Below, piece after piece: positions 1 through 7,215 of a stretch of DNA of 8,967 nucleotides. The notes beneath the pieces were generated by a model that saw only the letters and a program-made list of their open reading frames with translations, had not been told where the DNA came from and made no database searches. Numbering within the stretch: the first letter of the stretch is position 1; the number at the start of each line of letters is the position of its first letter. The position numbers and the translations under genes were made by a program. Source of the DNA: Candidatus Acidiferrales bacterium (GTDB lineage Bacteria > Acidobacteriota > Terriglobia > Acidiferrales > UBA7541); contig CATPAM010000366.1 of assembly GCA_955651735.1 (NCBI GenBank), positions 1 through 8,967 on the forward strand, in the 5' to 3' direction.

Positions 1-2083
1 CGGCAAACATCTTCATGGCCGTCAGCCGGGCCTGCCCGTACGCCGCCGGGTCAATGGGCATTTCATTCGCGGCGTGCGCCAGGGGAATCGTACTTTGGCC
101 CCAAGGCGTCGCCAAGGGAAACTCCGGGGCCTCCATCTTTCGCGGCCGGCCAAACAAGACAATCGCGCCCTTCAGTTTGCCTTTGTATGGTTCCAGATCC
201 TCGATTTTTTCAAACGCAACACCAACAACCGGTCCCCGCACCAAGCCATTCGTGCTGGGTGACCATCCTGCTGAGGCCAGCGTCAGCGCCTGCTCGGTAG
301 GGACAAGCACTCGGCCGGCCGCGGGCCCGCGCGTCCAGTTATTCGCGATTGTCCAGTCCTCGAGATGCACGTTCGCAAGGCCCGCGGCTTTAAATTGCTC
401 CGCGGTCCAGTGGCTCGCCTGGTCCAGTTTCGCCGAACCGGTTAGCCGCGCACCGATGTGCTCGGTCAGAAACGTCAGGTCCGCCTTCAACGCCGGCTCG
501 TCGGTTTTCACCTGTTCCAGAATTTTGGTGTCCATTTCCGCAATCGGATCGGGCTTTGCCGCTTCTTCCTTCTTGGCATTTTTGGCGGGGTTGTAGGGCA
601 GTGGCCGTCGCGGCAGCATGTCCGGCAAGTTTGCCGTGTTGTAGGCCCACGTGGCCAACACTTCCGCACCCTGATTCAGGTCGTCTTTCCAGACTTTATC
701 GAAGGTGTCCGACTGGCTGTGGTGCGTCAGGTTGTATTCCGCGCGCTCCTGGATGCAGAAGAATCCCGGCACGCCAACCTCGTCGAAGGAAAGATGATCG
801 GTCCCGAAGGAGCGCGCCATGCGCGGCTCGAGCAACTTCAATTCGTGCAGCGGCGCAAGCACCTGGTCCACCAACTCGCGATCCTGATAATTGTCGTGCA
901 GCCCTAGAGTCAGCACGCGGCCAGTTCCCGTGTCGTGCACGAGCACCGCGGAAATCTTGTCCAGGTCGCTTCTGTGGGCCTTCACATATTCCTGCGAACC
1001 ATAGAGTCCCTGCTCTTCGCCGGAGAACAGCACAAAGCGAATCGTACGTCTGGGCTTCAAGTTGAGCGTGGCCAGCGCGCGCGCTGCTTCCAGGACGGCC
1101 ATGGAACCGGTTCCGTTGTCCGTCGAGCCCGTGCCTAGGTCCCAGGAATCCAGATGCCCGCCGATGATCACCACTTCGTCCGGCTTCTCTGATCCGCGAA
1201 TCTCCGCAACGGTGTTGTACACCTCCATCGGCTTGTCGCCGATGGTGTTCGTCATTTCTATCTCCACCTGCACCGGCAGGTGCCGCTGCAGCATCCGGAA
1301 AATTTCGCGATACCCCTCGCCGGTAATGAACGCCGTGGGGATCGGTCCTATGTCGTAGCGCGCCAGGCTCACGTCCGTCATGTTCAGTAGTCCGTGCGGC
1401 TTGTTCGAATCGCGCAACACCCCTGCGACGCCTTCCTGCTTCCAGAATTCGGTCCGCTCCTTCGCTGCTTTCTGAAACGCTTCAAACGGATCCGCCACGG
1501 GCGGTTCTCCCATTCGCGCCGGAGGCTGCAGCATCGGCCGGCTCAGTTGCGCGTGCGGATCGTCCGGCTTGGGCGGGGAAAGGCTCACCGGCTCCTGGTA
1601 AATTACGATCGCGCCCTGCAGCTTCCCGTGAAACTTCGCAAAATCCTTTTGCTCTTTCGCATCGAAATACACGACCGGCCCGGTAATCGCACCACGCGTG
1701 CTGGGCGACCATCCCGCCGCCGCGATCGTCAAGGGATGCTCGGTCGGCCTCACGATGCGCGCGCTGGCTTTTCCGCGCGTCCACGAACGCTCCATCGTCC
1801 AGCCCTCCAGATGAGCGTTCACCGCGCCGTACTTGGCGAACATATCCCGCGTCCACTCGTTCGCCTGCTTGAGCTGCGGCGAACCCGTCAGCCGCGCCCC
1901 GATGCTGTCCGAGAGGTACTCGAGGTTTGCCGCCGCCTCGCTATGCTCGCGAATCTCGCTCAGAATCTGCGCATCCGCCGCCGCAAAGGGACTCTTGTCG
2001 TCCGCCTGCGACTTGGCCGTCCAGCCGCCCAGCCCGATCACCACAGTCACACAAGCTATCGCGCTCAGTTGACGTAAGTTCAT
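1..2083 (-). CDS. Exported M28 zinc peptidase (carboxypeptidase Q-like) with a second, tandem M28 copy; 3' end outside the window
   Basis: This is a secreted zinc exopeptidase expected to release amino acids from peptides in the periplasm. The frame is open for 694 codons from the ATG at 2083 to the left edge. Residues about 6-20 are a hydrophobic signal segment with likely cleavage near AKSQA. The first copy (about 38-490) has a protease-associated-like insert and all M28 metal positions: H310 in HLDSWD, D322 in TDNGTG, E356/E357 in SGEEQG, D384 and H430 in FGTDH. The SWD signature resembles carboxypeptidase Q (plasma glutamate carboxypeptidase). After a Lys/Ala-rich linker (about 498-515) the protein restarts with a second M28 N-terminal region: IGARLTGS occurs at 61-68 and 543-550, and AGWSPST at 123-129 and 605-611. 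By hand about 45 of 80 residues match between the copies. The second catalytic centre lies beyond the edge. A GGAG sits 9 bases before the ATG. The M28 assignment is firm; the substrate is unknown. Confidence 0.93.
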   Translation of the reverse strand, partial: MNLRQLSAIACVTVVIGLGGWTAKSQADDKSPFAAADAQILSEIREHSEAAANLEYLSDSIGARLTGSPQLKQANEWTRDMFAKYGAVNAHLEGWTMERSWTRGKASARIVRPTEHPLTIAAAGWSPSTRGAITGPVVYFDAKEQKDFAKFHGKLQGAIVIYQEPVSLSPPKPDDPHAQLSRPMLQPPARMGEPPVADPFEAFQKAAKERTEFWKQEGVAGVLRDSNKPHGLLNMTDVSLARYDIGPIPTAFITGEGYREIFRMLQRHLPVQVEIEMTNTIGDKPMEVYNTVAEIRGSEKPDEVVIIGGHLDSWDLGTGSTDNGTGSMAVLEAARALATLNLKPRRTIRFVLFSGEEQGLYGSQEYVKAHRSDLDKISAVLVHDTGTGRVLTLGLHDNYQDRELVDQVLAPLHELKLLEPRMARSFGTDHLSFDEVGVPGFFCIQERAEYNLTHHSQSDTFDKVWKDDLNQGAEVLATWAYNTANLPDMLPRRPLPYNPAKNAKKEEAAKPDPIAEMDTKILEQVKTDEPALKADLTFLTEHIGARLTGSAKLDQASHWTAEQFKAAGLANVHLEDWTIANNWTRGPAAGRVLVPTEQALTLASAGWSPSTNGLVRGPVVGVAFEKIEDLEPYKGKLKGAIVLFGRPRKMEAPEFPLATPWGQSTIPLAHAANEMPIDPAAYGQARLTAMKMFA

Positions 2084-2148
2084 TCGTTTCCGCTCCGAGT
2101 CAGGTTCAGAATTTTTGCCGCTTTGAAATGTGTCGGTGAGTTTCAGAT

Positions 2149-2268
2149 TCACATCCCACTCGTCGGCGGCAACTGATTGCGGTGCATGAACAGGGTCACC
2201 ATCGTAAACGCCAACACGATGATCATCGCGATCATGGCGACTCTGTTTAGTTTCCACTCGCCGTCCAT
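2149..2268 (-). CDS. Possible 39-residue single-span membrane micro-protein
   Basis: No family is recognised. Between mutM and the M28 gene there is an ATG-started frame ending in TGA that reads MDGEWKLNRVAMIAMI, continues with an uninterrupted hydrophobic stretch (about residues 10-28) and ends in a polar tail with HRNQLPPTSGM. This is the plan of a small inner-membrane protein with one helix. The same frame can be extended upstream to a GTG that overlaps the mutM stop codon as GTGA, giving about 53 residues and suggesting possible coupling to mutM. Against it, the bases before the ATG are pyrimidine-rich and show no Shine-Dalgarno sequence, and a hydrophobic frame of this length can arise by chance. 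It lies on the same strand as both neighbours, 38 bases after mutM and 65 bases before M28. Confidence 0.35.
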   Translation of the reverse strand: MDGEWKLNRVAMIAMIIVLAFTMVTLFMHRNQLPPTSGM

Positions 2269-2306
2269 AAGGTGGAGGAGATTACTACGACTTAGACGTG
2301 AAAAGC

Positions 2307-3209
2307 TCACTTCCTCGTTTCGTTCTTGATATTTCTAGATCGAGGCTTTCTCGAACGCGGCGCGGGCTGGCATTTCGGGCAGAAATAGCTACTGCGGCCT
2401 GCGACAATCACTCGTCGGATCGCCGTCCCACAGCGGTAGCAGCGTTTTCCTTCGCGTCCATACGCCCGATGGTGCCGCTGATATTCTCCCGGCTGGCCCT
2501 CGGCGTCAAGAAAATCGGAAATCGAAGAGCCGCGCGCCAAAATCGCCTTACGCAAAACGTCTTGCAGGACTTTGCGCAGCGTTGCCGCTTGTTTCTTGCT
2601 GAGCTCCGCGCCTCGCCGGGCAGGATGAATTTTTGCGCGCCACAAACTTTCGTCCGCGTAAATGTTGCCGACGCCGCGCAACACGCTTTGATTCAGCAAC
2701 AACGCTTTAATCTGCGCGTTCCGCGAACGGACGCGCAATGCAAATTCCTCAGCGCTCACCAACAGCGGGTCGGCGCCAAATGCTGTCAACTCCTCCGCCA
2801 GCAGCTCGCTGGTAAGATACGCCATGCGCCCAAAGCGACGCGGGTCGGTGTAGCGCAGCTCCCGTCCATCGTCGAGCCCAAACCATACATGCGTGTGCTT
2901 TGCGCAAGGCTGCGCCGCGGCACACGGCACAAGCTGCCCGGTCATTCCCAGGTGCACCAGCAGTGAAGCCGCTTCCGCATCTCCATTCTCCGAATCCGCA
3001 ACGGCATCCGCGCGCGCAGAAAGCCGCAGCAGCATGAATTTCCCATACCGCTCCACAGCCTCGATCTGCCGCCCGGGAAGGTGCTGCTCCACCGCGGCCG
3101 GATCATCAATGAAATCCGTCTTCCCCAGCCGTACCGACAGAATTCGCCGCCCAGCAACGGACTTCTGCAGTCCTCGCGCAACAGTCTCAACCTCGGGAAG
3201 CTCCGGCAT
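2307..3209 (-). CDS. mutM: Formamidopyrimidine-DNA glycosylase (Fpg/MutM)
   Basis: This base-excision repair enzyme removes 8-oxoguanine and formamidopyrimidines from DNA and nicks the abasic site. The start is set at 3209 because the mature enzyme must begin MPELPEVETV: Pro2 is the Schiff-base nucleophile and Glu3 is catalytic. The frame runs 44 codons further upstream, but that stretch is not family-like. Further landmarks are Lys57 in RYGKF, the LVHLGMTG strand near 84-91, the helix-two-turn-helix QSVLRGVGNIYADESLW at 174-190, and a C-terminal zinc finger with C257, C260, C277 and C280 (CxxC-x16-CxxC) containing the GRSSYF hairpin. At 300 residues it is somewhat longer than the usual roughly 270, through an Ala/Asp/Glu-rich insert near 65-80 and a basic tail (about 282-300). 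A GGTGG lies upstream of the ATG. It probably has its own promoter, since 223 bases separate it from the upstream M16 gene. Confidence 0.97.
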   Translation of the reverse strand: MPELPEVETVARGLQKSVAGRRILSVRLGKTDFIDDPAAVEQHLPGRQIEAVERYGKFMLLRLSARADAVADSENGDAEAASLLVHLGMTGQLVPCAAAQPCAKHTHVWFGLDDGRELRYTDPRRFGRMAYLTSELLAEELTAFGADPLLVSAEEFALRVRSRNAQIKALLLNQSVLRGVGNIYADESLWRAKIHPARRGAELSKKQAATLRKVLQDVLRKAILARGSSISDFLDAEGQPGEYQRHHRAYGREGKRCYRCGTAIRRVIVAGRSSYFCPKCQPAPRSRKPRSRNIKNETRK

Positions 3210-3229
3210 GATTTGCCACCAAAATCGTC

Positions 3230-3252
3230 GGGGCGCAGCATCACTGCGCCCC
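3230..3252. repeat. Perfect palindrome, 9-bp arms, REP-like (copy 1)
   Basis: GGGGCGCAG and CTGCGCCCC pair perfectly around a 5-base loop (CATCA). The element ends 20 bases before the mutM start, so it would form a strong hairpin in the mutM leader. Exactly the same arms recur at 6230-6271 upstream of another gene. No T-run follows on either strand, so it does not look like an intrinsic terminator. It is best read as a dispersed extragenic palindrome that may affect mutM translation or mRNA stability. Confidence 0.75.
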
Positions 3253-3271
3253 TTGTCCGCACGTTGTAAGA

Positions 3272-3302
3272 ATTCTACATCTTCTTCGTAATCGCTTGCG
3301 AA
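3272..3302 (-). promoter_or_regulatory. Weak candidate promoter for mutM
   Basis: On the minus strand TAGAAT (5 of 6 to the -10 consensus, 3272-3277) follows TTCGCA (4 of 6 to the -35 consensus, 3297-3302) with a long 19-base spacer. Transcription would begin near 3265 and run through the palindrome at 3230-3252 before the mutM start at 3209. The spacer is longer than ideal, so this is only a candidate. Confidence 0.25.
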
Positions 3303-3432
3303 TCCGTCCGCTCGCAGAACGTACGCCGCGACGCGAGTCACCAGGCGCGAGTCATTTTCTTATGATATTCGGATACGCCGGATGGTCCGGAATCACCACG
3401 GGACGATATTGATCGGCGTGGTTTGCACGCAG

Positions 3433-4860
3433 TTACTTGCTTACAGCACCTGGTGGCGGCCAGAAGCCCGGCTCGCTAATCGCTCTAGCGTCGCGCTTCT
3501 CCGCATATTTCTCCACTGCCTTGCCAATCGCCGAAGCCTTCCCAATCAGCACAATGACCAAATTCTCCGCCGGGAAATGTTTCTGAATCGCCTGCTTCGC
3601 CATCTCCGCTGTTACCCCATCGACGCGCGCCTCCAAGTGATTGATTTCGTCGTCGCCCAGCCCATAAAACTCGTTGCTCGCAATAATCTGCGCCAACTGC
3701 CGCGAAGTTTCGATGTTCGGCGGAAACTGCCCCTTGATGTAACTCTTCGCCGATTTCAACTGCTCGCCGGTCACACCGTCCTTGTGCAGCTTCTGCAGCA
3801 CCTGCAGCGCCAGGTCAATCGCCGGAGTGGTCGTCTCATTCTTCGTGAAACTGAAAATTCCAAACGGCCCTGGCTCTTTCCGCGAATCAAAGAAGGAAGA
3901 CGCGCCGTACGTGTAACCGGACTCCACGCGCAATGCCTCATTCAGCTCCGACGTAAATCTCCCGCCGAAAATGGTGTTCACCACGCGAATCGCCACGCGA
4001 TCCGGATCATTGCGCGCAATCCCCACATTGCCAAACGCAAAATACGTCTGCGTCGCGTCGTCCTTGTCCACCAGTAGCAACCGCTTGCCTTTCACCGGCG
4101 GCGCAGCCGCAATTTGCAGCGATGCAACCGTGCGCGCCGCCCATCCGCCGAATACATCGTCCAGTTTCTTCCGCATCTCGGCGCCATCGAACTCCCCCGC
4201 CACCGCCAGCAGCGTATTCCCCGGCGCATAGTTGGCTTCGTAGAACTTTGCAATCGCGTCGCGCTTGATCCGCTGCAGCGAAACCTCGTCGCCGCCCGCT
4301 GGCCTTCCGTAAGGATGCGTTCCATACAAATACCCGTAGTAGTACAGCCCCAGCACCTGCTGCGGATCATCCTTCGTCCCGCGTACCCCATCAATGGACT
4401 GCGCCAGCAACTTCTCCACCTCCGCTTGCGGAAACGTCGGGTGCAGCAGCGCATCCGAGAACAGCTCCAGCCCGCGCGTCAAATCCTTGGTCAGGAACTC
4501 CGCGCCGACGCTGCTGAAGTCCGCCCCTGCTTCCGCTTCAAAGTCTCCGCCGATATAATCCAGGTCCGCGGCAAACTGCTGCGCGGTTCGCACTTCCGTC
4601 CCTTTCCTCAACAATCCGGCGGTAATCGACGCCAGCCCGTCCTCGCCTGCGGGGTCTGCCGTCGAGCCCGTTTTCACAATCGCAAACAAATTAATCATCG
4701 GCACGCCGTGCTTCTCCAGCAGCAGCACGGTCAATCCATTCTTCAAGACATATTTCTCATGCGGCGGCATGTGCAGCGTCTGCGCCGCTGCCGAGGAGGC
4801 CAGAAACAACGCGGCCATCGTCAAAGGCAGTACATGCAATCCATGGCGGGCGCGGTTCAT
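3433..4860 (-). CDS. Exported M16 peptidase-like protein, non-catalytic (R/Y) subunit
   Basis: This is a 475-residue pitrilysin/insulinase-superfamily protein, predicted to be the partner subunit of the M16 protease encoded just upstream. A signal peptide (about 1-27) ends at SSAAAQ, placing it in the periplasm. Two M16 half-domains follow. The first opens with YVLKNGLTVLLLEKHGVPM, but where active members have HxxEH this protein has S78-I-T-A81-G82 (GLASITAGLL), so no zinc can be bound. The second half keeps FGGRFTSELNEALR followed by ESGYTYGASSFF, supplying the Arg/Tyr pair (R311 and Y318, or Y316) used by M16 enzymes for substrate binding. Its ATG overlaps the stop of the upstream gene as ATGA, so translation is coupled and roughly equal amounts are expected. 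In Sphingomonas an analogous pair works as a heterodimer, one partner bringing zinc and the other R/Y. Confidence 0.93.
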   Translation of the reverse strand: MNRARHGLHVLPLTMAALFLASSAAAQTLHMPPHEKYVLKNGLTVLLLEKHGVPMINLFAIVKTGSTADPAGEDGLASITAGLLRKGTEVRTAQQFAADLDYIGGDFEAEAGADFSSVGAEFLTKDLTRGLELFSDALLHPTFPQAEVEKLLAQSIDGVRGTKDDPQQVLGLYYYGYLYGTHPYGRPAGGDEVSLQRIKRDAIAKFYEANYAPGNTLLAVAGEFDGAEMRKKLDDVFGGWAARTVASLQIAAAPPVKGKRLLLVDKDDATQTYFAFGNVGIARNDPDRVAIRVVNTIFGGRFTSELNEALRVESGYTYGASSFFDSRKEPGPFGIFSFTKNETTTPAIDLALQVLQKLHKDGVTGEQLKSAKSYIKGQFPPNIETSRQLAQIIASNEFYGLGDDEINHLEARVDGVTAEMAKQAIQKHFPAENLVIVLIGKASAIGKAVEKYAEKRDARAISEPGFWPPPGAVSK

Positions 4861-6206
4861 GGCTTGGCCTTTTCTTCGGCATTCTCGGGAATCAGGGTGG
4901 CCACGGTGCGGTTGTTCGCTGCAAAGTATGCTTTCGCGACCCGCTGCACGTCTTCCTTGGTCACTGCCGAGTAGTTTTTCGCCGCATCAAACAACTTTCT
5001 GTAGTCTCCGAAGAAAACCTCATAGGTGCCGATGGTGTTCGCTCGTCCGTTGATCGTGCGCACCTCCCGGTAGAACTCCGCCAGCCGGATATTTTTGGCC
5101 TTCTCCAATTCCGTGTCGCTGATCATGGCGTTCTTCGCGTTCTCGAACTCCTCGTACATCGCTTTCTCGCACTTTTGCGGGTCCACTCCTTGTTTCGGCT
5201 GTGCCACTACCTCCACAATGTTGGGATCGAATGCCGGCTCGACCGACGAGGAAACATCCAGCGCGATTTGGTCCTTATCCACCAGGCGCTGATACATCCG
5301 CGAACTTTCTCCCTGGAACAACACCGTCCGCAAAACGTTCAGCGCGTAATAGTCCGGGCTGTTCGTCTGCGGGATGTGGTACGCCAGCAGCACCAAAGGC
5401 AGTTGCGCCGGCTTTCGCACAATGACGCGTCGCTCTCCCAACTGTTCTGGTTCCACCGTCGTCACTAGAGGAGGTGGCGCGTGCGACGGAATCGGCTCGA
5501 TGTATTTCTCGCAGAGCGCGAAAATTTCCTCCGGAGAAACATCGCCGGTCACCACCATGGTGGCGTTATTCGGCGCATACCCCATCTCGAAATGGTGCTT
5601 CAGTTGTTCCATAGTCCAATGCTCGATATCGCTCATCCATCCCACTACCGGCCACTGGTAAGGGTGCGCGATGTACGACGTTGCCCATAACTGCTCGTCC
5701 AGCAGACCTCCGTTGTCATTGTCCGTGCGCAACCGCCGCTCGGAAGCCACCACTTCGCGCTCGGATTTGATTTTAGCCGGATCGAAACTCAAATCGCGGA
5801 TGCGGTCCGCCTCGATGTCGTAAATCAGCGGCAGTGCCGAGCGCGGGAACCAATCCTGGTAAACGGTCACATCGCGGGTGGTGTAGGCATTATTCGCCCC
5901 GCCATTCGCTTCCATCACCTTATCCAGCTCGCCCGGGCCATACTTCTTCGCCCCGTTGAACATCATGTGCTCGAAAAAATGCGAGATCCCGGTCGTTCCC
6001 GGTCCCTCATTGTGCGACCCAACGCGATAAAAAATGTACAACGCAATGTTCGGGATGCTGTGGTCGGTCTGCACCAGCACCTTCATTCCGTTCTTAAGCG
6101 TCTTCGTGGCCACCGGAAACTCCTGCCCCGACACAGCCACTGTGAAAAACGCACAAACGCACAAAATCACGAACGTTACGTTGCGATACCGCCGCATTGT
6201 GTTCAT
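4857..6206 (-). CDS. Exported M16 zinc metallopeptidase, catalytic (HxxEH) subunit
   Basis: This is a 449-residue periplasmic member of the M16 (pitrilysin/processing peptidase) family that degrades or trims peptides. The start is placed at 6206 because MNTMRRYRNV leads directly into a hydrophobic signal segment (about 10-26, ending VAVSG). The frame continues 25 codons upstream, but only across a repeat element. The inverted zinc motif H76-F-F-E79-H80 (GISHFFEHMMFNG) is intact, and the third ligand is E156 in EREVVASE, 75 residues later, as the family requires. The C-terminal half is degenerate at the R/Y position: it reads RLVDKDQIALDVSS, with neither the Arg nor the Tyr. The downstream gene supplies them and overlaps this one by four bases (ATGA). 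A G-rich GGGGTGGG stretch precedes the ATG and may act as the ribosome binding site. Confidence 0.95.
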   Translation of the reverse strand: MNTMRRYRNVTFVILCVCAFFTVAVSGQEFPVATKTLKNGMKVLVQTDHSIPNIALYIFYRVGSHNEGPGTTGISHFFEHMMFNGAKKYGPGELDKVMEANGGANNAYTTRDVTVYQDWFPRSALPLIYDIEADRIRDLSFDPAKIKSEREVVASERRLRTDNDNGGLLDEQLWATSYIAHPYQWPVVGWMSDIEHWTMEQLKHHFEMGYAPNNATMVVTGDVSPEEIFALCEKYIEPIPSHAPPPLVTTVEPEQLGERRVIVRKPAQLPLVLLAYHIPQTNSPDYYALNVLRTVLFQGESSRMYQRLVDKDQIALDVSSSVEPAFDPNIVEVVAQPKQGVDPQKCEKAMYEEFENAKNAMISDTELEKAKNIRLAEFYREVRTINGRANTIGTYEVFFGDYRKLFDAAKNYSAVTKEDVQRVAKAYFAANNRTVATLIPENAEEKAKP

Positions 6207-6229
6207 GAACCCACCCCCCCGGGAACGTA

Positions 6230-6271
6230 GGGGCGCAGCCCGCCTGCGGCAGGCAGGCACCGCTGCGCCCC
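6230..6271. repeat. Nested palindrome with the same 9-bp arms (copy 2)
   Basis: The outer arms GGGGCGCAG (6230-6238) and CTGCGCCCC (6263-6271) are identical to those at 3230-3252. Instead of a 5-base loop they enclose a second palindrome, GCCTGC-G-GCAGGC (6242-6254), followed by a further CAGGCAC. The element lies 24 bases before the start of the catalytic M16 gene and after the cyclase gene. It belongs to the same dispersed extragenic palindrome family as copy 1, in a longer, nested form. There is no T-tract. Confidence 0.75.
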
Positions 6272-6301
6272 AGCTTGGCAAAACTTAATGTCTCGAGCTC
6301 A

Positions 6302-6345
6302 GCTTTCTTCCTTCTTGCTTTCTTCCTTCTCGCTTCTCGCTTCCC
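6302..6345. repeat. Short tandem purine/pyrimidine repeat
   Basis: On the plus strand a 15-base unit GCTTTCTTCCTTCTT (6302-6316) is followed directly by a near-identical copy ending in C (6317-6331), then two 7-base units GCTTCTC and GCTTCCC (6332-6345). The strand is almost pure pyrimidine; the transcribed minus strand is therefore almost pure purine. It occupies the gap between the cyclase stop and the M16 pair. Confidence 0.7.
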
Positions 6346-6361
6346 CGTTCGTGGTATTTCC

Positions 6362-7177
6362 TCACTGCCAGATCGCAAAAACCCTCACAGCTCCCCCGGA
6401 CCCGCCATCCAACTTAATCGGCGCCACCACCAAAAACGCCCCCGCCTCCGGCAAGCCGCTCAAATCCGACAAATTCTCGAGCTGGTACAAGCCCGCCCCC
6501 AGCACCAAATGGTGCACCGCAAAATCCTCCGAGGCTCCATAGTCCGCACTCATTGTGTCGCATCCAATTCCGCTTACTTCGCGCAGGATCAATAATTTCG
6601 CCGCCTCTGCCGAGAACCCCGGGAAATGCATTTTCCCCTGCGCGTCTTGATTTCGATACTTCTGCGCATCCGGCCACCGCGCAGCCCAGCCCGTTCTCAG
6701 GAGCACAATCGAACCTTCCAAAATCCGCCCGTGCTTTTTCTCCCATTGTTCGACGCGGGAAACCGGCGCTTGATAGTCCGCATCCTTCGCGCCTTCCTCG
6801 CGGACATCCAGCACAACGGCCGGGCCAAAGAATTGTTTCGCTGCAATTTGATCCACGGTTGCCTTGCCCGGAGGGAAATGAATCGGGGCGTCCAGATGCG
6901 TGCCGTAATGCTCCAGCATCCAGAAACTTCGCGTGAAATACCCGTTCTTCTCCACCGTGGCATTTACTTGCGCTTCAAACCAACGCTTGTCTCCCGGCCA
7001 CGGCACCAGCTTGTCATTGATCGCGTAACTGAGGTCCAGCACCCGCGTCTTCCCGCTGGAAATGCCGGAGAGCAAACTGTCACCTCGTGGTCTCTGCGGA
7101 AAAAGCGCCATAGGAAGGAACATCATAAGGGTAACAGCAACAACAACGAAACGCCCCAGCCGCCCAGAGACAACCAT
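6362..7177 (-). CDS. Exported cyclase-family (kynurenine formamidase-like) metal hydrolase
   Basis: This is a 271-residue member of the cyclase family (Pfam PF04199), which includes bacterial arylformamidase KynB and other metal-dependent hydrolases of amides and lactones. The family signature HxGTHxDxPxHF is complete: H90-Y-G-T-H94-L-D96-A-P-I-H100-F. Further C-terminal candidates for the second metal site are H222 in FAVHHLVL and E234 in LYQLENL, with the same 12-residue spacing as the KynB pair H160/E172. DLSYAINDKLVPWPGD near 48-63 is typical of the fold's N-terminus. Residues about 8-27 form a hydrophobic export signal, which is unlike cytoplasmic KynB and places the enzyme in the periplasm or membrane-anchored. 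A strong purine run GGGGGAAAG precedes the ATG. No other tryptophan-degradation gene is nearby, so formamidase activity is not implied and the substrate is unknown. Confidence 0.9.
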   Translation of the reverse strand: MVVSGRLGRFVVVAVTLMMFLPMALFPQRPRGDSLLSGISSGKTRVLDLSYAINDKLVPWPGDKRWFEAQVNATVEKNGYFTRSFWMLEHYGTHLDAPIHFPPGKATVDQIAAKQFFGPAVVLDVREEGAKDADYQAPVSRVEQWEKKHGRILEGSIVLLRTGWAARWPDAQKYRNQDAQGKMHFPGFSAEAAKLLILREVSGIGCDTMSADYGASEDFAVHHLVLGAGLYQLENLSDLSGLPEAGAFLVVAPIKLDGGSGGAVRVFAIWQ

Positions 7178-7215
7178 CTTTCCCCCAGCAAATCGCCATT
7201 GCTAACAACCTGTCA

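Noticed and set aside
1238..1251. A 14-base match GCCGATGGTGTTCG shared with 5028-5041
   Set aside because: Both lie inside unrelated coding regions and encode an N-T-I-G stretch in each; it is most likely coincidence.
1394..2077. A 227-codon plus-strand open frame opposite the M28 gene
   Set aside because: It is antisense to a gene with clear catalytic motifs, is rich in Arg/Pro/His as expected for a shadow frame in GC-biased DNA, and resembles no family.
2298..2966. A 222-codon plus-strand frame opposite mutM, with GGTGGAGGAG upstream
   Set aside because: The purine run is 17 or more bases from the GTG, and the frame is the mirror of MutM coding sequence with no family features.
3378..3390. 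Small hairpin CCGGA-TGG-TCCGG after the M16 pair as a terminator
   Set aside because: It has only a 5-bp stem and no T-run on the minus strand, so it is not convincing as an intrinsic terminator.
4114..4974. A 286-codon plus-strand open frame spanning both M16 genes
   Set aside because: It is antisense to two strongly supported genes, and its Arg/Gln/Leu-rich composition shows no domain or motif.
6207..6281. Longer start for the catalytic M16 protein at 6281
   Set aside because: The extra 25 residues come from the palindromic repeat and would put a Arg/Pro-rich stretch before the signal peptide, hiding it from export.
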